From positions 1 to 64,000 of the forward strand of contig CXTY01000034.1 of NCBI GenBank assembly GCA_001404055.1: 64,000 nucleotides of DNA. The letters are read 5' to 3'. A program made the translations under genes and the position numbers. Positions 1 through 8,827 of this stretch are shown here, in pieces. Source of the DNA: Roseibium album (lineage in GTDB: Bacteria > Pseudomonadota > Alphaproteobacteria > Rhizobiales > Stappiaceae). Within the stretch, counting starts at the first letter, position 1; every line of letters starts with the position of its first letter. The notes below the pieces were generated by a model, which worked only from the letters and a program-made list of their open reading frames with translations, was not told the origin of the DNA and made no database searches.

Positions 1-1419
1 GGCAGCGACGTTTTCGGCCGGTCTCTTGCGGTTAACAACGCCGGTGTGGTCGCAGTCGGCGCATTTCTTGACGACGACAATGGCACCGATTCGGGATCGA
101 TCTATGTCTATACGCCTTCTGCCGGCGGTGGGTACGACGAAGTCAAACTGACCGCGTCCGACGGTATGAGCAATGACCGTTTTGGCACCCGTCTTTCCAT
201 CAACGAAAACGGCATCATTGCTGTTGGCGCACCTGGCCCTGAATCAGCAACCTCAAACCCCGGGGCTGTCTACGTCTACACGCCCGATGGAATGGGTGGC
301 TACTCCGAAGTCAAGTTGACCGCCTCAGATGGAGGCATCGGGAATTACTTCGGCAATCCGGCCTACATCAATGACAACGGCGTCATCTTCGTTGGTGCCT
401 CGAGCTACTACGGCGGCGCAACAACCTTTGGGGCCGCTTATCTATATACGCCTGACGGTCAGGGCGGCTACACGGAAAGCAAACTGCTTCAACCAGATCC
501 GGAAAGCAGCGACTATTTCGGCAACAGCGGCGCCGTGAATGCAACCGGAACAGTTGTCGTCAGCGCCTTCGCAGCCGATAGCAACGGTACAAATGCAGGA
601 GCGTTTTATGTCTACGAGCCTGACGGCAATGGCAATTATGTTGTTCACAAGATCCTGCCAACTGGCATAGCTGCAAACGACCTTGTCGGCAGAGACGTGG
701 AAATCAACGATTCTGGCGTCATTGTTGTGGGGGCGGACTCTGACGACGACAATGGCATCAATTCAGGATCCGCCTTCGTCTATGTTCCAGATGGAAACGG
801 TAGCTATTCGGAGTTCAAACTCACCGCTCATGACGGTAGCGCGTACGATTACTTCGGCTTCTCTGTATCCATCAACAATGACGGCACCGTCTCCTTCGGA
901 GCGAATAAGCAAGACGGTAGTCTCAGTGATACCGGTGCTGTTTACACCTTTATTCCGAACGAAAACGGTGACTACGTTGGCGCTGATGGGACAGTGTACC
1001 AAGGCATATCGGTAGTACCCACTGACATGGGATCTGCGGCTTTGAAGATCACTGGTTCAAGTGCTGGCGAAACACTGGTTGGCGGTGAGGCCGACGACAC
1101 GATAGACGGACAGCTTGGAAACGATACATTGACTGGAGCTGCCGGTGACGACGTTCTGACGGGCGGAACGGGTAGCGACACCTTCGTATTCGGAGGTGGT
1201 GACACCGGGCACGATACGGTTACCGATTTTACCGCAGGTGCTGCCACAGATGACTTGTTGTCCTTTGAAACATCCCTTTTTGCGGACTATGCGGCAGTGC
1301 TTGCTGCTGCAACAGATGTCGGCTCAAATACGGTGATCACCATTGATGCCAACACATCTATCGAGCTGCAGAATGTTCAAATAGACGATCTACATCAAGA
1401 TGATTTTCTGTTCGTCTGA
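1..1419 (+). CDS. FG-GAP repeat protein with C-terminal RTX (hemolysin-type calcium-binding) repeats, 5' end outside window
   Basis: The frame is open from base 1, so the gene starts before the window. The visible part (about 472 residues) consists of six or more FG-GAP-like repeats of about 55 residues, each with a DxFG core, an INDNGVIxVGA strand and a GSxYVYTPDGxGGYxE segment, as in beta-propeller proteins. The last 130 residues carry glycine/aspartate-rich nonapeptides (GNDTLTGAAGDD, GTGSDTFVFGGGD) followed by the DxVTDFTAG region typical of the end of RTX proteins. RTX repeats bind calcium outside the cell and usually mark type I secretion; no hlyBD-like genes are visible here. Likely a secreted or surface adhesion protein. 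The family call is firm; the function is unknown. Confidence 0.85.
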   Translation, partial: GSDVFGRSLAVNNAGVVAVGAFLDDDNGTDSGSIYVYTPSAGGGYDEVKLTASDGMSNDRFGTRLSINENGIIAVGAPGPESATSNPGAVYVYTPDGMGGYSEVKLTASDGGIGNYFGNPAYINDNGVIFVGASSYYGGATTFGAAYLYTPDGQGGYTESKLLQPDPESSDYFGNSGAVNATGTVVVSAFAADSNGTNAGAFYVYEPDGNGNYVVHKILPTGIAANDLVGRDVEINDSGVIVVGADSDDDNGINSGSAFVYVPDGNGSYSEFKLTAHDGSAYDYFGFSVSINNDGTVSFGANKQDGSLSDTGAVYTFIPNENGDYVGADGTVYQGISVVPTDMGSAALKITGSSAGETLVGGEADDTIDGQLGNDTLTGAAGDDVLTGGTGSDTFVFGGGDTGHDTVTDFTAGAATDDLLSFETSLFADYAAVLAAATDVGSNTVITIDANTSIELQNVQIDDLHQDDFLFV

Positions 1420-1432
1420 TTTGGAAATATTG

Positions 1433-1462
1433 GCAATCGAGGGGTTCAAACCCTTCGATTGC
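1433..1462. terminator. Hairpin between convergent genes
   Basis: A 12-bp stem (GCAATCGAGGGG pairing with CCCTTCGATTGC, one G-T wobble) encloses the loop TTCAAA. It sits between the ends of the RTX gene and uxuA, where a bidirectional terminator is expected. Neither strand shows a clear T-run after the stem, so it may be a weak or factor-assisted terminator. Confidence 0.4.
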
Positions 1463-1480
1463 GAATAACAACGAACCACC

Positions 1481-2713
1481 TCAAGTCGCAAGCGCCAGCT
1501 GTGTCAGTGTGCGATCTACGGCGAGTAGCTCCGCGAGGCCCTTCATTCGGCCGATTTTCGGATAGCCAGGCTGAGTGTGACTTCCAAGATCATCGAGAAT
1601 GTCCTGTCCATGATCGGGGCGCATCGGGATTTCGGTGTCGGGCCGGCCGGCAAGGCGGCGGCGGCGGGACTCTTCCCGGTGGATCGCAGTAATCAAGGCG
1701 ATCATATCCACGTTGCCTTCCAGATGTTCGGACTCGTGAAATGAATGTAGTCTGGCTTTTTCTTCGTTCCCTAAACCCAGATCGCTCGCGACATTGCGCA
1801 GATGCAGGAAGTGAACCCGGTTACCCAGTCGGTCCATCATCCCGGGCAGGTCATTGTCAGACCGCACGCCAAGAGAGCCGGAGCAAAGCGTCACCCCGTT
1901 GGCGGGACTGTCCACGGCCGACAGGATGGCCGCGTAATCTGCTTCGGTAGACATGATGCGTGGGAGCCCGAGCAGCGGAAACGGAGGATCATCCGGGTGA
2001 CAGCAAAGCCGTAGGCCATATTCTTCGGCAACCGGAACGACTTCCTCCAGGAAATCGATCAGGTTCGACCGCAAACGATCTGCGGAAAGGTCTTTGTAGT
2101 TTGCAAGAAGGTCCCGAACATCATTGAGTGAAAGCGTGTTCGTGGCACCGGGCAAACCGAAAGTGATGTTTGTCAACAACAGCGCAAGCTTGGATTCCGG
2201 TGTGCTGAAATAGTGCCGCGCAGCGGTCTCCACTACCTCTTCCGGATATTCCTCCCGGGCTGAGGGACGCTTGACCATGAAAACGTCGAACATGGCAAAA
2301 TCGACCAGATCAAAACGCATGCAGGTGCCCCCGCTTGGCAAGCGCCAGTTCAAATCGGTGCGGGTCCAGTCCAGCACCGGCATGAAGTTGTAGCAGACGA
2401 CCGAAATGCCGGCTTCGGCAAGGTTTCGAAGACTGGCTTTGTAGTTTTCCAGATGTGTCCGCCAATCACCGGTTTGCTGCTTGATTCCCTCTGATACCGG
2501 CAGGCTTTCAACCACTTCCCACTTCAAACCGCTCGGCGCGCCATCCGGATAGCTTGCAACCTCGCACTTTCGCTTGGTGATTTCCTCAAGGGTCCACAAT
2601 TCACCGTCTGGAACATGGTGCAGGGCCGTGACGATACCCAGCGCTCCCGACTGCCGAACATCCTTCGTCGTTACCCGGTCCTTGGGTCCAAACCATCGCC
2701 AGGTTGCCCTCAT
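1481..2713 (-). CDS. uxuA: D-mannonate dehydratase
   Basis: UxuA converts D-mannonate to 2-keto-3-deoxy-D-gluconate in glucuronate breakdown (EC 4.2.1.8). The 410-residue product has the family length and starts MRATWRWFGPKD, with the typical GIVTALHHVP segment near residue 30 and the later CCHPDDPPFPLLGLPRI, HFLHLRN and MRPDHGQD motifs that supply metal and substrate ligands in this TIM-barrel family. The start is well supported by AGGAGGTG upstream of ATG. It is the last gene of a leftward unit behind the TRAP genes dctPQM, separated from dctM by 78 bases, so the transporter probably imports a hexuronate or related sugar acid. A GntR regulator diverges from the head of the unit. Confidence 0.95.
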   Translation of the reverse strand: MRATWRWFGPKDRVTTKDVRQSGALGIVTALHHVPDGELWTLEEITKRKCEVASYPDGAPSGLKWEVVESLPVSEGIKQQTGDWRTHLENYKASLRNLAEAGISVVCYNFMPVLDWTRTDLNWRLPSGGTCMRFDLVDFAMFDVFMVKRPSAREEYPEEVVETAARHYFSTPESKLALLLTNITFGLPGATNTLSLNDVRDLLANYKDLSADRLRSNLIDFLEEVVPVAEEYGLRLCCHPDDPPFPLLGLPRIMSTEADYAAILSAVDSPANGVTLCSGSLGVRSDNDLPGMMDRLGNRVHFLHLRNVASDLGLGNEEKARLHSFHESEHLEGNVDMIALITAIHREESRRRRLAGRPDTEIPMRPDHGQDILDDLGSHTQPGYPKIGRMKGLAELLAVDRTLTQLALAT

Positions 2714-2791
2714 CGCGGCACCTCCTGGAACCGGGCCACGATTGGATAGAATTTTGATGTTTGAAGCCGATCCATCGATCTGTTTCCGTGA

Positions 2792-4069
2792 TTAAAATGC
2801 AAGGCCCGGCAAAAACAGGGTCAGTTGCGGAATGAACAAGAGGCAGGCGACAAGAGCCAGGACTGCCAGCAAAAAGGGAACGGATTCCTTGATGTAGCTT
2901 TCTATCGGGCAGTCGATCAGACTGCAGACCGTGTACATGGCAACGCCCACCGGGGGCGTCATTGATCCGAGTGTAACGATGGTCATCATGAGAATGCCGA
3001 AGTGGACCGGGTCAAATCCGACCTGCTTGATGATCGGCACAAATATCGGCGTCAGCAACAGAACCAATACGGTGCTTTCGACAAACAGCCCGGCCACAAA
3101 CAGCATCAGCAGGATAGTTGCGACAATCAATTGCGGCTGCGAAATCCCGGACAAGATGGAGCCCGCGATGGACTGCGGGACCTGTTCGAAGATGATGGCG
3201 AAGCCGATCATTCCGGACATGAGAATGATCAGCATGATCATGCCAACGTCCTGGATAGCATGGTCGACGGCGCGCAAGACCTGGCTGAATGTCAAATCCC
3301 TATGTGCAAAAAAACCCACCAGAACCGCATATACAACGGCGAACGAGCCGACTTCAGAGGGCGTAAACAGACCGCCGCGGATGGAAACAACCAGGAGTAT
3401 CGGAAAGGCAAGCGCCCATTTTGCGTCAAAGATCGCCTTCAAGACCGCCTGGACAGTCGGCTTTTTCGCTGCCGTATCGACATAGCCACGTTTGCGCGCG
3501 ACCAGATAAGCAGCAACCATCAAGAACAACATCATCAGGACGCCGGGAACAATGCCCGCCAGAAACAACCTTCCAATCGATACGTTGCCCACATAGCCAT
3601 AAAGAATAAGGCCAAGGCTTGGAGGAATGGTTGCGGTGATCAGGGAACTCAGGGCAATCACTGCAGCTGAAAAGCCACGTGAATAGCCTTTTTCAATCAT
3701 GGTCGGGCCAAGGATACGCGCTTCCATGGCTGCATCTGCGACGGCCGACCCAGAAACACCGCCCATCAGGGTCGACAGGATGATGGACACCTGCGCCAGT
3801 CCACCAGCCATCCAGGACACGGTGATATTGGCGAAGCGGAACAGCCTTTCGGTGATGCCGCTTTCATTCATCAGATGGCCGGCAAGAACAAAAAACGGCA
3901 CGGCCAAAAGCGGAAAACTCTGAGACACACTGGCAATTTTTTGAACGCCGATTGACGTCGGCATGACGTCGGACATCAAAAAAAACAGAAACCCTGCAAT
4001 CCCGATTGCAAAAGCGACCGGCATTCCAAGAAGCATGAAGCCGAGAAATACGAGCGCAACAACAGTCAT
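2792..4069 (-). CDS. dctM: TRAP transporter large permease (DctM family)
   Basis: Large membrane subunit of a tripartite ATP-independent periplasmic transporter, which uses a sodium or proton gradient to move an organic acid delivered by DctP. The 425 residues are almost entirely hydrophobic helices (about 12), with family signatures such as the early FLGFMLLGMPVAFAIGIAG, the FPLLAVPFFVLAGHLMN segment and a PPSLGLILYG re-entrant motif near residue 165, plus the mirrored TPPVGVAMY near the C terminus. Its ATG overlaps the dctQ stop codon by four bases (ATGA), so the two are translationally coupled. Context with uxuA suggests a sugar acid substrate; this is inference. Confidence 0.93.
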   Translation of the reverse strand: MTVVALVFLGFMLLGMPVAFAIGIAGFLFFLMSDVMPTSIGVQKIASVSQSFPLLAVPFFVLAGHLMNESGITERLFRFANITVSWMAGGLAQVSIILSTLMGGVSGSAVADAAMEARILGPTMIEKGYSRGFSAAVIALSSLITATIPPSLGLILYGYVGNVSIGRLFLAGIVPGVLMMLFLMVAAYLVARKRGYVDTAAKKPTVQAVLKAIFDAKWALAFPILLVVSIRGGLFTPSEVGSFAVVYAVLVGFFAHRDLTFSQVLRAVDHAIQDVGMIMLIILMSGMIGFAIIFEQVPQSIAGSILSGISQPQLIVATILLMLFVAGLFVESTVLVLLLTPIFVPIIKQVGFDPVHFGILMMTIVTLGSMTPPVGVAMYTVCSLIDCPIESYIKESVPFLLAVLALVACLLFIPQLTLFLPGLAF

Positions 4070-4575
4070 CGCTCACCTCCGCCTGTCGATCCGTTCGACC
4101 GCGAGAAAACCAGCATGCCTTGTTCACGTTTTTTCCAGGCAGCAAACATGTTGTTGAGGATCGCCAGTGCCAACATCACGCTCCCCGCAGGCACAGCGAT
4201 AGTGACATAGGCATAAGACAACCCGCTGTCGCCGAAAAGTCGCTCGCGATTGAGCAACGTCAGGTCAATTCCTTCAAAAAACAGAAATGTCAGGAACACC
4301 AAGCATACAAGCGCAAGAAGAAGTTCGAGTGTCAGTCTGTTTTTCTGCGGAAGAAGCCGAACGAATAGGTCCACCCCGAGATGCGCCTTGGCACGCAAGG
4401 CTTTGGCAGCGCCCAGGAAACACAACCAGATAAACAACAGCTGGGCCATGTCCACTGACCAGATGATCGGGTGCCCTGCAAAGCGCATGACCGCCGCGAT
4501 AAAGACCAGAAAGACGATTGCCGACATGAGGGCGGTTCCGAGAACAAACTCGAGCCTAGCAAGATGTGCTGTCAT
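4066..4575 (-). CDS. dctQ: TRAP transporter small permease (DctQ family)
   Basis: Small four-helix membrane subunit (169 residues) that pairs with DctM in TRAP transporters. Hydrophobic helices are visible near residues 12-34, 40-60, 84-105 and 125-145. Between helices 2 and 3 it has the family-typical ALRAKAHLGVDLFVRLLP stretch. It lies between dctP and dctM, separated from dctP by 68 bases holding a hairpin and overlapping dctM by four bases. DctQ proteins are poorly conserved, so the call rests on length, topology and position. Confidence 0.9.
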   Translation of the reverse strand: MTAHLARLEFVLGTALMSAIVFLVFIAAVMRFAGHPIIWSVDMAQLLFIWLCFLGAAKALRAKAHLGVDLFVRLLPQKNRLTLELLLALVCLVFLTFLFFEGIDLTLLNRERLFGDSGLSYAYVTIAVPAGSVMLALAILNNMFAAWKKREQGMLVFSRSNGSTGGGER

Positions 4576-4603
4576 AAAATGCCTTCAAATTCTGCGAACA
4601 GAA

Positions 4604-4629
4604 AAGGGCACGGTGTTCTCCGCGCCCTT
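4604..4629 (-). terminator. Intercistronic attenuator hairpin after dctP
   Basis: Read leftward, the stem AAGGGCGCGG pairs with CCGTGCCCTT (one G-T wobble) around a six-base loop and is followed by TTTTCTGTTC. Placed just after the dctP stop, it looks like a leaky terminator that lets the periplasmic protein be made in excess of the permeases. Confidence 0.55.
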
Positions 4630-4643
4630 CGCTACGTCTGTCG

Positions 4644-5618
4644 TTAGTTTGCTGCAATCGCGCGCAGTTGGTCGCGCAATTCGCCATAGCCGAGTTTGTC
4701 GTAAACCGGGGCGGTTGCTTCCTTGAATACTGCAGTGTCGATTTCGGAGATGGTTACACCGTTGGCGGTCAGCTCCTTCTCAATCTCGGCAAGTGCATCG
4801 CGCGTTCCGTAAGAGGCGATATCGCCTGCTTTCAGGGCTTCCTGGTCGATGATCGCCTGAAAATCCTCAGGCAGGCTGTCGTACCAGGCTGCACTTGCAA
4901 CAAGTCCGGTGATCAGGTTGATGTGCCCGGTCTTGGTGATATGCGTGACGACCTCGTGGAGTTTGGATCCTAGCGTTGCAGGATGTTGAGCTTCCGCTGC
5001 ATCGATGACCCCCTGCTGAAGAGCGCTGTAAACTTCCGTCCAACCCAAGGGTGTTGGCGTTGCGCCCATGGCACGGATGGTTTCCATCCAGACAGGTGCG
5101 CCCGGTGTGCGCATGCGGACACCTTCGAGGTCAGCCGGCCCGTTGATCGCCTTGTTGGTCAGCAAATGCCGTTCGCCCTGCCACCAGTTGAAAGACAGAA
5201 CCTGAAGCCCGGCACTGTCGTGCAAGTTGTCGACCCACTCCTTGAACTGGTCGGAGACAACCACTTTTCGGATCCCGTCGTATCCACTTGCAAGGAACGG
5301 AGCACCGAGAGCGCCGAATTCCTTTTCGAACACCGCAAGGCGACCGCCATCGACAACAACGGCAACACCGGCGCCGGCGCGCGCCTGCTCCAGAACGTCC
5401 TCGTCCTTTCCAAGCTGAGAGCTTGGGAAAATACGAACTTCAATCTTTCCGTCTGTGCGCTTCGCAACGTTATCGCGAAAAGCCTCAAGCCCCTTGAAGA
5501 GCGGATCTGTTTGCGTCAATGCTGTGTTAACATTCAACGTGAACTCAGCGGCTACCGCTTCCAGGCTGAAAGAAACAGCCAGTAAACCTGCGGCAAAATA
5601 AGAACCTATGCGTCTCAA
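4644..5618 (-). CDS. dctP: TRAP transporter substrate-binding protein (DctP family)
   Basis: Periplasmic binding protein that hands the substrate to DctQM. The mature part shows the DctP pattern: AAEFTLNVNTALTQTDPLFKG start, EVRIFPSSQLGKDEDVLEQ, the conserved arginine region VRMRTPGAPV, and LGWTEVYSALQQGVIDAAE. I choose the TTG at 5618 (protein LRRIGSYFAAGLL..., 324 residues) because GGGAGG lies eight bases upstream and the signal peptide (positive RR, hydrophobic core, cut after AVAA) then starts normally. The in-frame ATG at 5681 would add 21 residues before the signal peptide. The gene heads the dctPQM-uxuA unit, divergent from a GntR regulator. Confidence 0.93.
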   Translation of the reverse strand: MRRIGSYFAAGLLAVSFSLEAVAAEFTLNVNTALTQTDPLFKGLEAFRDNVAKRTDGKIEVRIFPSSQLGKDEDVLEQARAGAGVAVVVDGGRLAVFEKEFGALGAPFLASGYDGIRKVVVSDQFKEWVDNLHDSAGLQVLSFNWWQGERHLLTNKAINGPADLEGVRMRTPGAPVWMETIRAMGATPTPLGWTEVYSALQQGVIDAAEAQHPATLGSKLHEVVTHITKTGHINLITGLVASAAWYDSLPEDFQAIIDQEALKAGDIASYGTRDALAEIEKELTANGVTISEIDTAVFKEATAPVYDKLGYGELRDQLRAIAAN

Positions 5619-5707
5619 GATCAATTCCTCCCGTTTATGCATGCGACCTCCCAAACGATCGCTTTTGCATGATCGGGACACTAGTATGGTAGTATTGTAG
5701 AGTCAAT

Positions 5708-6415
5708 ATGAAGATAGAACTCGACTTAAATACGCTGTCGGAAGGCACCGCCGCTCAGCGCCAAACGTCAATCGGAAACCGCGTTTTTCTGACACTGAAG
5801 CAGGCGATTGTTCAGCTGAAGCTGCAACCGGGAAACTCTCTTTCGGAAACGGATGTTGCCAAGCGACTTGGCGTCTCGCGGCAGCCCGTGCGCGAAGCCT
5901 TTATCAAACTGGCGGAAGTAGGCCTTGTTGAGATCAGACCGCAGCGCGGAACATTCGTTGTTCTGATTTCGCGCAAGGAAGTCGAGAACACCCGTTTCAT
6001 CCGGGAATCAATTGAAGTCGCCCTGGTCAGAAAAGCTGCGCTTGATGCAAGCTCCGAAACGATCGAACACTTGAAGCATTTGATCTTGCAACAGACCAAA
6101 ATTGCCGAAGCAGAGCAACACTCGGAGTTCTTGCTGGCTGACGAAAAATTTCACGCTGCAATCGCAGCAAGCGTCGATTGCGCCAGGGCCTGGCGGGTGA
6201 TTGAAGATCTGAAAGTACAGATGGATCGGGTTCGTTTCTTGAGCCTTCCCAACGCGACCCCTATGAAGACACTAGTCGCCCAACATGCGAATATCGTCGA
6301 CGCTATAGCGGCACATTCGCCGGATCAGGCGGCAGAAGCCATGCAGCTCCACCTGAGAGAAATTCTCAAGTCCCTCCCCCAGATCGCAACCGAGTTTTCA
6401 TCATTGTTTGAATAG
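5708..6415 (+). CDS. GntR family transcriptional regulator with FCD domain
   Basis: 235 residues. The N-terminal winged helix has the GntR pattern (FLTLKQAIVQLKLQPGNSLSETDVAKRLGVSRQPVREAFIKLAEVGLVEIRPQRGTFV region, about residues 25-90, read here in short pieces: LQPGNSLSE, GVSRQPVREAF, PQRGTFV). The rest is an all-helical FCD domain of the FadR/UxuR subfamily, with the metal-ligand region around DEKFHAAIAA. It is divergent from dctPQM-uxuA with 89 bases between the starts, so it probably controls that unit in response to a uronate or mannonate. No strong ribosome binding site precedes the ATG, so the message may be leaderless. Confidence 0.9.
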   Translation: MKIELDLNTLSEGTAAQRQTSIGNRVFLTLKQAIVQLKLQPGNSLSETDVAKRLGVSRQPVREAFIKLAEVGLVEIRPQRGTFVVLISRKEVENTRFIRESIEVALVRKAALDASSETIEHLKHLILQQTKIAEAEQHSEFLLADEKFHAAIAASVDCARAWRVIEDLKVQMDRVRFLSLPNATPMKTLVAQHANIVDAIAAHSPDQAAEAMQLHLREILKSLPQIATEFSSLFE

Positions 6416-6990
6416 CGGTAGAGGGATAGCCAACCCCAAGTGCCACGGCAACGCCAGCCTGGCGTAGCTTTATGGAGGGGAAAGGGAATTCTCCTGAATA
6501 TTCGGAAACGTGAAATGCACGATACCGATGCACGCAAGTCCTCCCACATGCCTGTTTCAATAGGAACGCCGCCCAGAAGCATCAAGATGTGACACTGGCA
6601 CATGGACAAACTGTGATGTTCGGAGACTTGTTTCCAGTCAGTTATTCCAGAATGTTCTTTGCGACATGCTCGAAATCGTTTTCCGATAGGCGCTCAGGCC
6701 CCAGATCTAACACGGCCCGGTTTACGGTCGACAATGCAAGGGTCGTAAGGGTGATAGACGCAAGATGAACTACCACCCACAGGTAGTAAAACTTAAAAAT
6801 GTACTTAAACTGACACCAAAAAAGCTTGGACACACATCAAGATTCACTTATTGTTGATCGAGCTGCTTCAGTTTGCGTGTCAATATAAAACCGAACGGTA
6901 ATCTTCAATTACTTTTCGAAAAAAAGACACATTGGTTTTTCGTGGGTCGCCGGTTTTTGCTTGCTAGGCACAGTGGGACGGATTTTGAAC
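6416..6990. other. 575-base stretch without an intact gene
   Basis: Between the GntR gene and the binding-protein gene I see no complete gene. Codon use looks random except for the short leftward frame at 6642-6833 described separately. The last 150 bases are AT-rich and presumably hold the promoter of the gene at 6991. Confidence 0.5.
6642..6833 (-). pseudogene. Possible remnant of a TetR-type regulator C terminus
   Basis: A 63-residue leftward frame ends LDLGPERLSENDFEHVAKNILE, which resembles the last helices of TetR/AcrR regulators. No DNA-binding domain or ribosome binding site accompanies it. It could equally be a chance frame. Confidence 0.25.
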
Positions 6991-7812
6991 ATGCCAGCTC
7001 CAAAATCCCCAAAAGGGTTTGCGAACGGCTTGGCCGCTCGATTAAAACCAGTCGTCTTTGCTTGCCTGATCATGTTCACCGCACCGTTATTCAAAATATC
7101 GGCAGTTCAGGCAGAAACGGCCTTCCCGCAACTCCAGCTTCTAACCGAGGAGTGGGAACCGTACCATTTTGTAGAAGACGGTGTAGTGAAGGGGCAAACA
7201 GTCGATCTTCTGGTCAGTATTCTGCAGAAGGTCGGATCAAGTCAGGGCCGCGAAGACATCGTTTTTCTGCCCTGGGCCAGGGCCTATCGGCAAGCACAGC
7301 TTGAGCCGAACACGGTCCTGTTCTCAACCAGCCGCACACCCGAGCGGGAAAAACTGTTCAAGTGGGCGGGACCAATCCTCAAGTTCGACTCCTACTTTAT
7401 CGGCAAGAAGGAGAGAAACTATAAAATTCAGAAGTCTGAAGACCTGCATCAGTACAAAGTCGGTGTTGTCATCGATAGTGCAAGTGCGATCTTCGCCAAG
7501 CGTCACGGCATTCCTGAAGCAAACACGACTTTCAATAGTCAGGGCATTTTGAATATCAAGATGCTGGCGGCCAGCCGAATTGATTTCATACCGATACAGT
7601 GGGCGAATTTTGAAAGACTCGCGACCCAAGCTGGTATTGATCCTTCGGAATTTGAACCGGTGTTTCTTGCGGACACCGTACGCTTGAACTTTGCCTTTAG
7701 CCTGAAAACACCGGACTTGGTCGTTGAACGATTTCAGATAGCGTTTAGGGAAATACGGGAACAACAGGCACGTGAAGACAGTTCCGACAAATCCGCAAAC
7801 GAAGTCAACTGA
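6991..7812 (+). CDS. Periplasmic substrate-binding protein, SBP_bac_3-like (amino-acid-type)
   Basis: About 273 residues from the ATG at 6991 (a TTG at 6961 is also in frame but has no better ribosome site). The N terminus has a long signal region (LKPVVFACLIMFTAPLF, cut near VQA-ET). The mature part begins LQLLTEEWEPYHFVEDGVVKGQTVDLL, the usual opening of family 3 binding proteins, followed by FLPWARAYRQ and DSYFIGKKE, then the YKVGVVIDSASA hinge segment. This pattern is common in solo proteins found without ABC permeases, and there are none beside it here. Its ligand and role (uptake or sensing) are unknown. The neighbours on both sides are regulators of other operons. Confidence 0.75.
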   Translation: MPAPKSPKGFANGLAARLKPVVFACLIMFTAPLFKISAVQAETAFPQLQLLTEEWEPYHFVEDGVVKGQTVDLLVSILQKVGSSQGREDIVFLPWARAYRQAQLEPNTVLFSTSRTPEREKLFKWAGPILKFDSYFIGKKERNYKIQKSEDLHQYKVGVVIDSASAIFAKRHGIPEANTTFNSQGILNIKMLAASRIDFIPIQWANFERLATQAGIDPSEFEPVFLADTVRLNFAFSLKTPDLVVERFQIAFREIREQQAREDSSDKSANEVN

Positions 7813-7894
7813 ACTCTCGCGGAAACCTTCTTCAGTGAACAAGGCTAAAAACCAAAATCGCTCCGCTCAATGGTATACTCAAAATTGAAGAACG

Positions 7895-8662
7895 CTAAAC
7901 AAGTTTGAGGACTTCCTTTCGCGCTTCAAGCAGCTGGTTTTCGAGATTGCCTTTGAGGCCGTCGAACCTGTGTGTGGGAATCGGCACCGAGATTGCATAG
8001 ATCAGTCCAACCGGGTCTTGAAATGCGAAGCCGGCAGCGGAAATGCCTTCGGTGTGCTCGTTCAGGTCCCAGGCAATGCCGTTTTCCCGGATGCCTTCGA
8101 CTTCTTTCAGGAAATCGGACAAGGGACGGCGCGCTTCTCCGGTGGATTTGAGTTCCTGACCGGCAATCACTGCAACCCTGTCGTCCTCGATGAGCGCCAA
8201 CGCCGCCTTGCCATTCGCCGTGTCTGTCATCGGAAAAACCTCGCCGACTGCTGACACTGTCCGGAGGCGATGTGTACCGACGACCTGGTCAACAAACACC
8301 ATGTGATCGTCCCGAAAAACGGCCAGGTCGACGGTTTCCTTGGTTCGTTTGGCAAGATCTACCAGCACCGGATGCATCAGCTCCGCCATGTTGATGCGAC
8401 CAGCTGCTGCTAGCGACTGAATTTCCGAACCAAGCCGCAGTCCCCCTTCAGCTGACGCTGACATGACAAGACGCTCCGCCAGGAGAGTATTGACGATTCG
8501 CTGTACCGTAGAGCGGGGCAAGTGTACACGCTCAGCAATTTGACCCAGACTCAAGCCGGAATTGTCCTGTTTGAGGACACGCAAGATCTCGGTAGCGCGC
8601 GATATGACTTGAATACCTTGATTTGATTGACTTTTCTTTTCTAATTCCATTGTCAAAACCAT
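7895..8662 (-). CDS. IclR family transcriptional regulator
   Basis: 255 residues with the IclR layout: N-terminal winged helix (ATEILRVLKQDNSGLSLGQ, then LPRSTVQRIVNTLL, residues about 22-70) and a C-terminal effector-binding domain (MFVDQVVGTHRLRTVSAVGE, AAGFAFQDPVGLIYAISVPIPTHRF). An ATG four codons downstream is an alternative start. It is divergent from the 8828-17443 operon and separated from it by 165 bases, so that operon is its most likely target, probably in response to the transported acid or a breakdown product. Confidence 0.92.
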   Translation of the reverse strand: MVLTMELEKKSQSNQGIQVISRATEILRVLKQDNSGLSLGQIAERVHLPRSTVQRIVNTLLAERLVMSASAEGGLRLGSEIQSLAAAGRINMAELMHPVLVDLAKRTKETVDLAVFRDDHMVFVDQVVGTHRLRTVSAVGEVFPMTDTANGKAALALIEDDRVAVIAGQELKSTGEARRPLSDFLKEVEGIRENGIAWDLNEHTEGISAAGFAFQDPVGLIYAISVPIPTHRFDGLKGNLENQLLEARKEVLKLV

Positions 8663-8795
8663 TTCTTGCCCGCTGTAATCCGCCAGTTATCCAAATCAAA
8701 TCCAAACGCTTGAACTCTGCATATAGGCCAATTTCATTTGCCTGTCGAGAATTTCACTTGACCACTATACGATGCAGATGTACCGTTTAGCAATA

Positions 8796-8808
8796 CAGTG
8801 ATACACTG
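8796..8808. promoter_or_regulatory. Candidate operator between IclR gene and cyclase operon
   Basis: Inverted repeat CAGTG-ATA-CACTG, 20 bases before the start of the cyclase gene and within the divergent control region. The arms are only five bases, so this is a weak candidate for IclR-type binding. Confidence 0.2.
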
Positions 8809-8827
8809 ACTGACGGGAGGAACATAT

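Noticed and set aside
2931..3670. Long rightward frames antisense to dctM
   Set aside because: Low-complexity Met/Thr- or Gln-rich translations caused by the opposite strand of a membrane protein gene; not genes.
5682..5697. Tandem direct repeat TAGTATGG / TAGTATTG upstream of the GntR gene
   Set aside because: It lies where an operator is expected but lacks the dyad symmetry normal for FadR-type GntR sites; too weak to list as a feature.
8758..8786. Possible sigma-70 promoter TTGACC-N17-TACCGT before the cyclase operon
   Set aside because: The -35 part is good but the -10 part matches poorly, so it is not distinguishable from chance.
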